This document shows positions 8,370 to 15,813 of a stretch of DNA of 64,000 nucleotides, piece by piece. Each line of letters opens with the position of its first letter. The stretch's first letter is position 1. The stretch comes from Candidatus Gallacutalibacter stercoravium (GTDB taxonomy: Bacteria; Bacillota; Clostridia; Oscillospirales; Acutalibacteraceae). Below the pieces are notes generated by a model. That model did no database searches and was not told where the DNA came from. It saw only the letters and a list, made by a program, of their open reading frames with translations. Both the position numbers and the translations under genes were made by a program. The stretch covers positions 84,830 to 148,829 of the forward strand of contig DVJE01000003.1 in NCBI GenBank assembly GCA_018716975.1, in the 5' to 3' direction.

Positions 8370-9616
8370 AAACAGTACAAGCAAAGAAAAAAGTTTTCAA
8401 CAATCGTATACCTCACCGCACCATCCGTTTGGCCGCCGCATTGCTGTGCGTTCTTTTGCTGGGCAGCCTATGCGCGTGCGGCACCTCAACCCCAAGCCCT
8501 GAGGAACCCGCGCCCAGCACTGGGGTAACCATCAATGTGTACAATTGGGGAGAATATATCTCCGACGGCTCCGACGGCAGCCTGGATGTAAACGAGGAAT
8601 TCACTCGCCGTACCGGTATAGAGGTGAATTACACCACCTTTGCCACCAACGAAGAGCTTTACGCTAAGCTTTCTATCGGCGGGACGGATTATGACGTTAT
8701 CATCCCCTCCGACTATATGGTGGGTAAGTTAATCGAAAACAACATGCTGCAAAAGCTGGATTTTTCCAACATTCCTAACTTTGAACTCATCGATGAGGAA
8801 TTTCGTAATCCGCAGTACGACCCCACAAACGAATACTCCGTACCCTATACCTGGGGTGTTGTAGGAATTTTTTATAACACCAACATGGTAGATGTGGATC
8901 CCGACAACGTGTCGTGGGATTTGTTGTGGGACGAAAGATATGCGGGCCAGATCTTAATGTTCGACAACCCGCGCGATGCCTTCGCCATCGCCCAGGCTCG
9001 GCTGGGTCAAAGCTTTAACACCACCGATCCGGCGGATTGGGAGGCCGCCGCCGAAGAACTGATGAAACAAAAGCCACTGGTGCAATCCTACGTGATGGAT
9101 CAGATCTTTAATAAAATGGGCAACAACGAAGCGGCGCTGGCGCCCTATTACGCCGGCGACGGCGCTATTTTGTTGGAGGAAAACGAAGACTTAGCCTTTG
9201 CTGTGCCCAAGGAAGGAACCAACAAATTTGTAGACGCCATGTGCATCCCTGTCGGTTCGCAACATAAAGCCGAGGCGGAGGCCTATATCAATTTTATGTG
9301 CGATGTGGAAATCGCTACCGCAAACATTGAATATATCGGCTATTCCACCCCTGAAAGCGCAGTAAAAGAGCAGCTGGATCCAGAAATTGCAGAAAACGAG
9401 ATGTTTTATCCCTCGGATGAAGTGCTGGATCGCTCCGAAATTTTTACCAATTTGCCCGACGACACCAACCTGCTGTTGGATTCCCTGTGGCTACAGGTAA
9501 AAACCGGCGGTTCCGACAGCACAGTGGCCTTGATTGCCGTATTAATTGGGTTTATAATGGTGTACATCGGCATTGTTGTTTACAAAAAAATAAAAGCCAA
9601 GCGGCTGCGCTCATAA
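8366..9616 (+). CDS. potD: polyamine-binding lipoprotein with an extra C-terminal membrane helix
   Basis: The substrate-binding subunit, 416 residues. The GTG start overlaps the potC stop (GTGA) and follows AAGGAGGGCGGC. A signal peptide ends in a lipobox with the lipid-modified Cys at about 38 (LCAC). The mature part begins with NVYNWGEYIS, the PotD/PotF signature, and contains the polyamine-site aromatic and acidic residues in the usual layout (YNTNMV, WDLLWD). PotD proteins are usually about 350 residues; this one adds a C-terminal hydrophobic helix (VALIAVLIGFIMVYIGIVVY) and a basic tail, so it may be anchored at both ends. Confidence 0.9.
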   Translation: MKTVQAKKKVFNNRIPHRTIRLAAALLCVLLLGSLCACGTSTPSPEEPAPSTGVTINVYNWGEYISDGSDGSLDVNEEFTRRTGIEVNYTTFATNEELYAKLSIGGTDYDVIIPSDYMVGKLIENNMLQKLDFSNIPNFELIDEEFRNPQYDPTNEYSVPYTWGVVGIFYNTNMVDVDPDNVSWDLLWDERYAGQILMFDNPRDAFAIAQARLGQSFNTTDPADWEAAAEELMKQKPLVQSYVMDQIFNKMGNNEAALAPYYAGDGAILLEENEDLAFAVPKEGTNKFVDAMCIPVGSQHKAEAEAYINFMCDVEIATANIEYIGYSTPESAVKEQLDPEIAENEMFYPSDEVLDRSEIFTNLPDDTNLLLDSLWLQVKTGGSDSTVALIAVLIGFIMVYIGIVVYKKIKAKRLRS

Positions 9617-9689
9617 AACCCTTTACCCGCTGGCCATTGGGTAAAAGTTGCTGCAAACCGTTTGGCAAAAATAAAAGGAGTGAAACCGC

Positions 9690-10568
9690 ATGCGAATTAC
9701 CATTAAAAGCAGCTGCGCACAAGCGGAGATCGATACCTTAGGCGCACAGCTGATGTCGCTTAAAGGGGCCGATGGGTTGGAGTACCTGTGGCAAGGGGAC
9801 CCCACTTATTGGACGGGCCGCGCTCCGGTGTTATTCCCTATTGTGGGTGCGCTGCGCAACCAAACCACCCTCATTGACGGCAAAGAATATCATATGCGCC
9901 GCCATGGCTTTGCCAAACAAAGCGAGTTTGCTGTGGCTGAGCAAACCGAAAACGCCGTAACTTTTTCTTTGCGGGCCAATGAAGAAACCAAAAAGCAATA
10001 TCCCTTTGATTTTGAGCTGCGGGTAAGCTTCCGCCTTGACGGTGCCACCCTGCTCAATGAGTTCGCCGTCCTCAACCATGGCGATACCATTATGCCCTTT
10101 GCTGTGGGCGGGCACCCCGCCTTTAACTGCCCCTTGGTGCAGGGCGAAGATTTTACCGACTATGTGGTGGAATTTGAGCAACCTGAAGTAGCCGATTGCC
10201 CTGCTATTAATATGGAAACCGGCGTTATTGAAGTGGAAAACCGCACACGGGTGCTAAACGGCGGCAAGCAGATCGCCTTACAGCACAGCCTGTTTTACAA
10301 GGACGCCCTGGTGTTTGATAATTTGAAATCCCGCAGCGTTAAGCTATACAGCCAAAAAAGCGGCCGCGGTGTAAAAATGGATTTTGCCGGCTTTGATTAT
10401 TTTGGCGTTTGGTCTGCTGTAAACGATGCGCCTTACGTCTGCTTAGAGCCCTGGACAGGCTGCGCCACCTGCACCGACGAAGATGACGTGCTGGCCAACA
10501 AACGCGGCATGTGCATGCTGCAAGTTGGCAACGAGCGCCGTTCCGCCTTTTCGGTTACCTTGCTGTAA
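9690..10568 (+). CDS. aldose 1-epimerase family protein (LacX-like)
   Basis: A cytosolic protein of 292 residues in the galactose mutarotase-like superfamily, closest in layout to LacX/YeaD-type hexose epimerases. Visible motifs are ARAPVLFPIVGAL-like (GRAPVLFPIVGALRN, about 48-62), the conserved His in the RRHGFAK segment (about 72-78), and GGHPAFNCPL (about 147), where the catalytic His sits. The product is probably a sugar mutarotase of unknown specificity. The start follows AAAGGAGTGAAACCGC. The 73-base gap after potD has only a weak 7-bp hairpin (9622-9645), so some read-through from the pot operon is possible. Confidence 0.85.
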   Translation: MRITIKSSCAQAEIDTLGAQLMSLKGADGLEYLWQGDPTYWTGRAPVLFPIVGALRNQTTLIDGKEYHMRRHGFAKQSEFAVAEQTENAVTFSLRANEETKKQYPFDFELRVSFRLDGATLLNEFAVLNHGDTIMPFAVGGHPAFNCPLVQGEDFTDYVVEFEQPEVADCPAINMETGVIEVENRTRVLNGGKQIALQHSLFYKDALVFDNLKSRSVKLYSQKSGRGVKMDFAGFDYFGVWSAVNDAPYVCLEPWTGCATCTDEDDVLANKRGMCMLQVGNERRSAFSVTLL

Positions 10569-10590
10569 GCATTTTTTCTTTGCTTCTTTT

Positions 10591-10636
10591 GCGCCCGCCC
10601 TCTGCCCAGCGGCAAACCGGCGGGCGCTGCTTTTTC
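10591..10636 (+). terminator. intrinsic terminator after the epimerase gene
   Basis: A perfect 9-bp stem GCGCCCGCC/GGCGGGCGC (10591-10599, 10619-10627) is followed by TGCTTTTTCTT. It separates the epimerase transcript from the ribosomal promoter. Confidence 0.8.
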
Positions 10637-10662
10637 TTCCTTTAGTATTGCCGCACAAACAG

Positions 10663-10691
10663 TTGACAAACCTGTGTTCTTTCTTTATAAT
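10663..10691 (+). promoter_or_regulatory. consensus promoter of rpsF-ssb-rpsR
   Basis: TTGACA (10663-10668) and TATAAT (10686-10691), 17 bases apart, match the consensus exactly, as expected for a ribosomal protein operon. The leader of about 85 bases (10698-10783) contains CCG/CGG elements (TTACCGTTATCG...TATCGGTT, TGCCGGGGCC) where an S6:S18-binding leader is known in other bacteria. I could not verify the fold. Confidence 0.85.
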
Positions 10692-10783
10692 TTATCTGTT
10701 ACCGTTATCGTGTATCGGTTGCGGTTAATAATCCTTGCTCTGGTTTTGCCGGGGCCTTATGTCCAAAAGGAGGTGCAACAAAC

Positions 10784-11080
10784 ATGGCAGCTGTTAAAAA
10801 TGCCTACGAAACCGTTATCGTCATTTCCACAAAGTTGGGGGACGAAGGAATCGCTGCGATGGTTCAAAAGTTCAAGGAGCTGATTGAAGCCAACGCCACA
10901 CTGGACGCCGTTGACGAGTGGGGCAAGCGCAGATTGGCCTATCTTATTAACAAAGAGAGCGAAGGCTATTATGTGCTGTTCAACTTTACCAGCACCAGCG
11001 AGTTTCCTGCGGAGCTGGACCGTATCTATAAGATTACGGATGGCGTGCTTCGTTCACTGATTGTGAAAAAGGAAGACTAA
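10784..11080 (+). CDS. rpsF: 30S ribosomal protein S6
   Basis: A 98-residue S6 with the expected pattern: NAYETVIVIST at the start, WGKRRLAYLI in the middle (RNA- and S18-contacting), the GYYVLFNF strand, and a C-terminal LRSLIVKKED. Length is normal (95-100). AAAGGAGGTGCAACAAAC precedes the ATG. It is the first gene of the classical S6-SSB-S18 operon, and S6 and S18 bind together in the platform of the small subunit. Confidence 0.97.
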   Translation: MAAVKNAYETVIVISTKLGDEGIAAMVQKFKELIEANATLDAVDEWGKRRLAYLINKESEGYYVLFNFTSTSEFPAELDRIYKITDGVLRSLIVKKED

Positions 11081-11094
11081 GGAAGGTAAGTGGA

Positions 11095-11580
11095 ATGCTC
11101 AACACAGCGATTTTGATGGGCAGGCTGGTGGCGGATCCAGAACTTCGCCACACACCTAACGACGTCGCAGTAACCAGCTTCACCATTGCGGTGGATCGCT
11201 CTTATGTAAAATCGGGCGCTGAACGCCAAACCGACTTTATCGATATTGTCGCTTGGCGCAATACAGCGGAATTTGTTTGCCGTTATTTTCGCAAAGGGCA
11301 ATTGATGGCTGTGCAGGGATCTATTCAAACCCGCAATTATACCGACAAAGAAGGCAATAAGCGCAAGGCTGTTGAAATTGTGGCCGATAACGTCCACTTT
11401 GCAGAGCCCAAGCGCGATAACAGCAACAATGTTGCGGCTCCTTCCGGCGGCGGATATAATGGCGGTTATACCAATAGTTATGCCCGCGCAGAGTCTGAGC
11501 CTGCCGCGCCTACGGCCTATGCCAGCGGTAATACCGGCGATTTTGAAGAAATCCCCACCGATGACGATCTGCCGTTCTGA
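11095..11580 (+). CDS. ssb: single-stranded DNA-binding protein
   Basis: A 161-residue SSB. The OB-fold occupies residues 1-108, beginning MLNTAILMGRLVADPELRHT and including the family-typical DFIDIVAWRNTAEFV. A Gly/Tyr/Asn-rich linker (GGGYNGGYTNSYA) leads to the acidic tail ending DDDLPF, which recruits repair and replication proteins. It lies between rpsF and rpsR with only 14 and 63 bases of spacing. Confidence 0.97.
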   Translation: MLNTAILMGRLVADPELRHTPNDVAVTSFTIAVDRSYVKSGAERQTDFIDIVAWRNTAEFVCRYFRKGQLMAVQGSIQTRNYTDKEGNKRKAVEIVADNVHFAEPKRDNSNNVAAPSGGGYNGGYTNSYARAESEPAAPTAYASGNTGDFEEIPTDDDLPF

Positions 11581-11643
11581 TAAGCAGGCAGTTTTATTCC
11601 CCATGCTTTTATAGGAACGACGAAGAAAAGGAGGCTTTTTACC

Positions 11644-11901
11644 ATGGCTGAAAGAAGCGAACGGCCGGAGCGGGATAACCGTCGTGGCCGCAAAGGACGC
11701 AAGAAGGTTTGCAGCTTCTGCGTTGATAAGGTTGATTCCATCGACTATAAGGACATCGCCAAGCTGCGCCGCTTTATTTCGGAGCGCGCTAAGATTTTGC
11801 CCCGCCGTGTAACCGGTACCTGCGCGCATCATCAACGTGAGTTGACCACCGCTATTAAGCGTGCGCGTCATTTGGCTCTGTTGCCCTTTAGCAGCGACTG
11901 A
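11644..11901 (+). CDS. rpsR: 30S ribosomal protein S18
   Basis: An 85-residue S18. It shows the N-terminal basic tail ([14 protein letters not shown]), the [29 protein letters not shown] block and the [13 protein letters not shown] ending, all diagnostic. The Cys residues at CSFC and TGTC are the usual zinc-type positions. AAAGGAGG precedes the ATG. It is the last gene of the operon. Confidence 0.97.
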   Translation: MAERSERPERDNRRGRKGRKKVCSFCVDKVDSIDYKDIAKLRRFISERAKILPRRVTGTCAHHQRELTTAIKRARHLALLPFSSD

Positions 11902-11958
11902 GTTTTAATTTCTGCAAAAGCCGAATACTTATTGTTTCGGTTTTATACAAGAAGCCAG

Positions 11959-11996
11959 CAGGCCGAAGGGAATTTATCCTTCGGCCTGTTTTGTTA
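11959..11996 (+). terminator. terminator of rpsF-ssb-rpsR
   Basis: A perfect 11-bp stem CAGGCCGAAGG/CCTTCGGCCTG (11959-11969, 11978-11988) is followed by TTTTGTTATTGTTTTG. Confidence 0.88.
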
Positions 11997-12369
11997 TTGT
12001 TTTGTTTCGGGAGCAAATCCCTCTGGATCATCCGAAACGATCAAGGCTTTCCGTATGGAGCGGAAACGTCAACCGGGACCTTGGCGGTTGAAAAAATCAT
12101 CTTAGAATGCTATCCGGCTCTTTCAAGACTACTACAAAGAATAACATTTGATTCTGCGTTATCCAAAAATCTCAAACTGTGAGGGCCATTGAAAATACTG
12201 ATTTTATTCGTTTACGCTTTCCCGGCAAAAATGAGGGAAACAAAATCTAACAGCAAGTGGCAAGCGGGAAACTGTGATGCTTCCCACCGACAGCAATTAC
12301 CATATTGTTAATATTGTAGGCGAGAACTCGAGTGACACAAACAGCCTCGCTCTTTTGCAGAATGGAAGC
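11997..12369. other. gene-poor stretch, possible degraded coding remnants
   Basis: No recognisable gene is present. One short open frame (12277-12411, plus strand, 44 residues beginning MLPTDSNYHIVNIVGEN) could be a fragment; it has no good ribosome site and runs into the 3' end of the convergent HTH gene. The base composition resembles leftover intergenic or decayed coding DNA. Confidence 0.4.
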
Positions 12370-12558
12370 CTAAATTTTGAATGGATCAATATTGAGCTTT
12401 TTGCAAATTAGAATAACAATATCAAACGAAGCTCCGCCTATGTTGCGAGAGAGCAACGTCATCAGCGTGCTATACGGAATGCCAGCCTCAATAGCAAACT
12501 GACGAAAACTCGTATATCTATCCAGAATCAAATTCCGCAGTTTTTGCTCACGGTTCAT
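12370..12558 (-). CDS. small XRE-like helix-turn-helix protein
   Basis: A 62-residue protein consisting only of a helix-turn-helix of the HTH_26/XRE kind: MNREQKLRNLILDRYTSFRQFA, then IPYSTLMTLLSRN as the recognition region, then CKKLNIDPFKI. It overlaps the DeoR gene stop by 4 bases (ATGA), so it is co-translated with that regulator. A stand-alone HTH of this size could form a heteromeric or antagonistic DNA-binding unit, but that is inference. No effector domain is present and there is no sign of truncation other than small size. Confidence 0.7.
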   Translation of the reverse strand: MNREQKLRNLILDRYTSFRQFAIEAGIPYSTLMTLLSRNIGGASFDIVILICKKLNIDPFKI

Positions 12559-13331
12559 TTTGGCTCCTCAACAACCGTAACCTCGACGCCTCTTTCTTTG
12601 AGGGCAGTAATCTGATCTTCTACGCAATCCCAGTCTGTGATAATAGAGTCAAAGGCATCTACATCGCAAACTTTCATGAAGGAATCGACACCAATTTTTG
12701 AGCTCGGCATAATAAGGCATCTGCTACGACTGTTTTTTATTACAGTGCGCTGGAATGTTGCCGTTTCATCTGTACCGTTGGACAAACCGAACTCTGCTGT
12801 CAGACCGCCTCCGGTAATAAAACAGAGATCAAAATGCAATCTGCTTACAAATTCGTTGGCTAGACTATCAACCAGCGAACCGCTTTGCCGCATCTTACCA
12901 CCGGCGATATATACGTCGATGTTTTCAAAATCTCTGAGTTCCTTGCCGATATCAACTGAATTTACGACTACAGTATAATGGATATCTCGCGGCAAAAAGG
13001 AAATCATAATATGACCAAAGGATCCGCCGGTTAAATATACTGTGTCATTCTCTTTGATATTTTTCGCAGCTGCTCGTGAAATTTCTCGATAGTTATCAAA
13101 AATGGGCATCTTATCAAAATCCCTGTTGACCGGCGGCCTTACGCTGACCTGTCCTATTGAAATGGCGCCGCCGTGGGTTCTCTTGCAAACGCCTTTCTGT
13201 TCAAGCAACCGTAGATCTCTGCGTGCAGACTCATCGGATATACCGTATTTACTTGTAATTTCAGCAATGGTGATCTTACCATTTGCTTTAATCGTATCTA
13301 ATATTTCTTGATGGCGTTCTTCAATAAACAT
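12555..13331 (-). CDS. DeoR-family transcriptional regulator
   Basis: A 258-residue repressor-type protein. Residues 2-57 form the DeoR HTH (RHQEILDTIKANGKITIAEI, SDESARRDLRLLEQKG, then the THGGA wing). Residues about 75-245 form the DeoRC sugar-phosphate sensor domain (YLTGGSFGHIM, VNSVDIGKEL, GGKMRQSG, FITGGGLTAEFGLSN). The start is ATG 13331 behind GGAGGTATCGTT; the longer open frame has no site. A near-perfect direct repeat covers its promoter (see below). Downstream of the GH92 gene on the same strand, it may respond to a sugar phosphate, but no phosphosugar kinase or transport gene is adjacent. Confidence 0.9.
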   Translation of the reverse strand: MFIEERHQEILDTIKANGKITIAEITSKYGISDESARRDLRLLEQKGVCKRTHGGAISIGQVSVRPPVNRDFDKMPIFDNYREISRAAAKNIKENDTVYLTGGSFGHIMISFLPRDIHYTVVVNSVDIGKELRDFENIDVYIAGGKMRQSGSLVDSLANEFVSRLHFDLCFITGGGLTAEFGLSNGTDETATFQRTVIKNSRSRCLIMPSSKIGVDSFMKVCDVDAFDSIITDWDCVEDQITALKERGVEVTVVEEPK

Positions 13332-13380
13332 AACGATACCTCCAAATTGAGAATCCTGTATTATCGAATTCGACATCATC

Positions 13381-13422
13381 ATCATACAACACATTCGGTA
13401 ATAAATCAACGCTTTCGGTAAT
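13381..13422 (-). promoter_or_regulatory. deoR promoter with a 20-bp spaced direct repeat operator
   Basis: Minus-strand TTGATT (13409-13404) and TATGAT (13386-13381) are 17 bases apart. Two copies of a 16-base element read on the plus strand as CAACACATTCGGTAAT (13387-13402) and CAACGCTTTCGGTAAT (13407-13422). They are 14/16 identical and exactly 20 bases apart, two helical turns, and overlap the spacer and -35. This is a good candidate autoregulatory operator. The rest of 13332-13621 shows no gene. Confidence 0.6.
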
Positions 13423-13551
13423 CAAATTTGCGTATATTGAATGACTCACATCGTCATACTTTTGTAGATTCAAAGTACTCCTTGCACAAATTATTCTTTT
13501 ATATGGTTTTACGCAAAACGATTCTTTTCTTTACACCTAACCAGGGCAAAA

Positions 13552-13600
13552 AATAAGGAAACAAACAGCTGGGCCGCAGGCAAAAGCCCACGGCCCATAA
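13552..13600 (-). terminator. probable terminator of the GH92 gene
   Basis: Arms TGGGCCG (13570-13576) and CGGCCCA (13591-13597) form a perfect 7-bp stem. On the minus strand it is followed by a loose T-rich tract (TGTTTGTTTCC, then TTATTTTTTG). The tract is imperfect. Confidence 0.5.
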
Positions 13601-13621
13601 GTTCGTTGATCTTTTATTCTC

Positions 13622-15688
13622 TTATTTCCAGTTTTTGTTTGGTTTATTGCTCATTTGAAGCACCAGCTCGCCGCCGTTTATCAAATCCTCATGGCGCAGG
13701 AAGGGGTGCTCCAGCACTTTCCCGTTCAGCGTGGCGGATTGGATATACCGCAGCCCATCCCCTGCGCCTTCACTGCGTACGGTAAAAGTCTTACCATCCT
13801 TTAAGCGCAGCTGAGCTTCATCAAACAACGGCGTGCCTATGGCATACTCCGCTTTGCCGGGGCAAACCGGATAAAAGCCCAGCGCAGAGAATACCAGCCA
13901 GCTGGACATAGCGCCGCCGTCTTCGTCACCACAAATACCTGTGGGGGAATTGGTGAACCAAATATCCATCAAATCACGCAAACGCTTTTGTGTCTTCCAC
14001 GGTGCGCCGCAGTAATCGTAAAGATAAGGAATATGGAAGGCCGGCTCATTGCCCATTACAAATTGGCCCATTAGCCCCGTGGAATCAGGGAACTGACCGA
14101 AAAACTCATATTTAGAGCCTTCGTGGAATCCCTCGGTAAACAAATTGTCTAACTTTTGCTCCATGGCCTGCCGGCCGCCCATCAACTGCGCAAGCCCCTC
14201 AATATCGTGAAAAACCGACCAGGTATAGATCCAGGTATTGTTTTCAGCACAGTAATCCCGGCCGCCCTGGCCGCCGTCCCATTTGGGGTCAAAATCTTTT
14301 ACCCACTGCCCATCGATACTTTTGGGAGCCATAAAGCCCAGCTGCTCATGGTACAAATTGCGGTAATTGCGGCTGCGCTCCATAAAACGCTCATAGTCCC
14401 CTTGTTTACCCAAAGCGCGGGCCAGTTGGGCTACACACCAGTCGTCATAAGCATGTTCCAGCGTAACAGCAACCGCTTGCCTGCGCTCAAAGCTATGCAC
14501 TTGGGGAATGTACTCTTTCTCGCCCCGTTTCAGCGCCGGGAAAAAACCCTTTTCATAGTAGCAACGATCCAGCTCAGTGGCCGGTTCATTGCATACCCAG
14601 GGGAGCATACATTGCTCTGTAGCGTTTTTATAAAGCCCTTCGTAGGCTGTTTCATAGTCGGCTGGCAAACCCTTTGCATAGGAATCGGCAAACAGCGGCG
14701 CCGCATGAAATCCCAGCATCACGGGCAAATCGCCACTGACCGCCGGAAAAGAGGGCATCAGGCCGCTTTGCTGGTACATCAGCACATAGCTGTTTACAAT
14801 TTCCGCCTGCCGATCAAAGTCCAGCAACAGCTGCAACGGATGCATACAACGGAAGGTATCCCACAGCCCGTCGCCGGTGTAAAACGTACCGTCATGCACG
14901 GTATTATCATACCCGCTGAAATATTTTCCTTGTTCGGTATAGCAGGTCATGCGCTGAAAGGCGCGGAACAACGCGGTGTAAAACACCACCTGCCTATCGC
15001 GGCTGTTGCCCTGCACACGCGCCCGGCCCAGCAGCTCGTTCCATATCTGCCGCCCTTGCTCTTTGGCATCGTCAAAACTGTTTTCTTCCGCCACCTCATT
15101 TTGCAGGTTGCACAGCGCTTGCTCAACGGAGATATAAGACACTGCGCCATACACCTCGGTCCCTTCGGAGATGTGCAACACCACACGCCGTTCTTGTGCC
15201 GCAAGCACCTGTAAGGGACCATGAAGGCGAATAACTGCATAAGGGGCGCCGTTCTTTACTGCCGCCCGGTCTGTGGGCGATACCACCACCATGCCATCCT
15301 GCACAGAGAGCGTACTGCCTTCCCCACAGGCGATCAGTAACTGGTCAGCATGAGAAAAACGATAAAAGTACACATGATCGGAAACCGCCGCCTCGGCCTC
15401 CACCTCATGCTCCTCCAGCTCAAGCCGGCAATAGTAGCAGCGAAACGTTCCCCGGCTGTGATCCACTTTGTTCGCAAAATCCCCTTGTACGCCGGGCATA
15501 AGCCACGCCTGCCCAACCGGGAATCCCTGTAACACTTCATTGCAAAAATAATCGCCGCCGCCCAGCAGCAAAGGGGTGCATCGGGCCATACCGTAAGGCC
15601 TCATAACCTCTGGCCTGACCGAAGTAAGCAAATGTGAAATAGTGCCGATGTATGGATTGACTAAATCCGCTGGTGAAAACTGCATCAT
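13622..15688 (-). CDS. glycoside hydrolase family 92 alpha-mannosidase
   Basis: A 688-residue GH92 enzyme, an inverting Ca2+-dependent exo-alpha-mannosidase family. It opens with LVNPYIGT and contains GLWDTFR, the general-acid motif GNEPAFHIPYLY (Glu about 543; canonical GNEPSHHIPYLY), and the base motif GDEDGGAMSSW followed by VFSALGFYPVCPG (about 583-605). There is no signal peptide, so it acts in the cytoplasm, presumably on imported oligosaccharides; many GH92 enzymes are secreted. GH92 proteins are usually about 700-770 residues, so this is slightly short. No transporter is adjacent; the DeoR gene lies 290 bases downstream. Confidence 0.88.
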   Translation of the reverse strand: MMQFSPADLVNPYIGTISHLLTSVRPEVMRPYGMARCTPLLLGGGDYFCNEVLQGFPVGQAWLMPGVQGDFANKVDHSRGTFRCYYCRLELEEHEVEAEAAVSDHVYFYRFSHADQLLIACGEGSTLSVQDGMVVVSPTDRAAVKNGAPYAVIRLHGPLQVLAAQERRVVLHISEGTEVYGAVSYISVEQALCNLQNEVAEENSFDDAKEQGRQIWNELLGRARVQGNSRDRQVVFYTALFRAFQRMTCYTEQGKYFSGYDNTVHDGTFYTGDGLWDTFRCMHPLQLLLDFDRQAEIVNSYVLMYQQSGLMPSFPAVSGDLPVMLGFHAAPLFADSYAKGLPADYETAYEGLYKNATEQCMLPWVCNEPATELDRCYYEKGFFPALKRGEKEYIPQVHSFERRQAVAVTLEHAYDDWCVAQLARALGKQGDYERFMERSRNYRNLYHEQLGFMAPKSIDGQWVKDFDPKWDGGQGGRDYCAENNTWIYTWSVFHDIEGLAQLMGGRQAMEQKLDNLFTEGFHEGSKYEFFGQFPDSTGLMGQFVMGNEPAFHIPYLYDYCGAPWKTQKRLRDLMDIWFTNSPTGICGDEDGGAMSSWLVFSALGFYPVCPGKAEYAIGTPLFDEAQLRLKDGKTFTVRSEGAGDGLRYIQSATLNGKVLEHPFLRHEDLINGGELVLQMSNKPNKNWK

Positions 15689-15813
15689 ACTTCCCCCGCT
15701 CTTATCATTTGACCCTTATTATAAAGCGAGCACCTTGTTTGAAGCAAGAGTTGGCGCCAGGAAAGCAAGAACTCTGATATTCTCGGCCCGCTTGTGCCTT
15801 CTTTCTATTTCGC

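Noticed and set aside
11077..11871. 264-codon minus-strand open frame across ssb and rpsR
   Set aside because: It overlaps two clear genes and has no start signal.
14156..15214. 352-codon open frame on the plus strand
   Set aside because: It is antisense to the GH92 gene; its composition mirrors the complementary codons and it has no recognisable motif.
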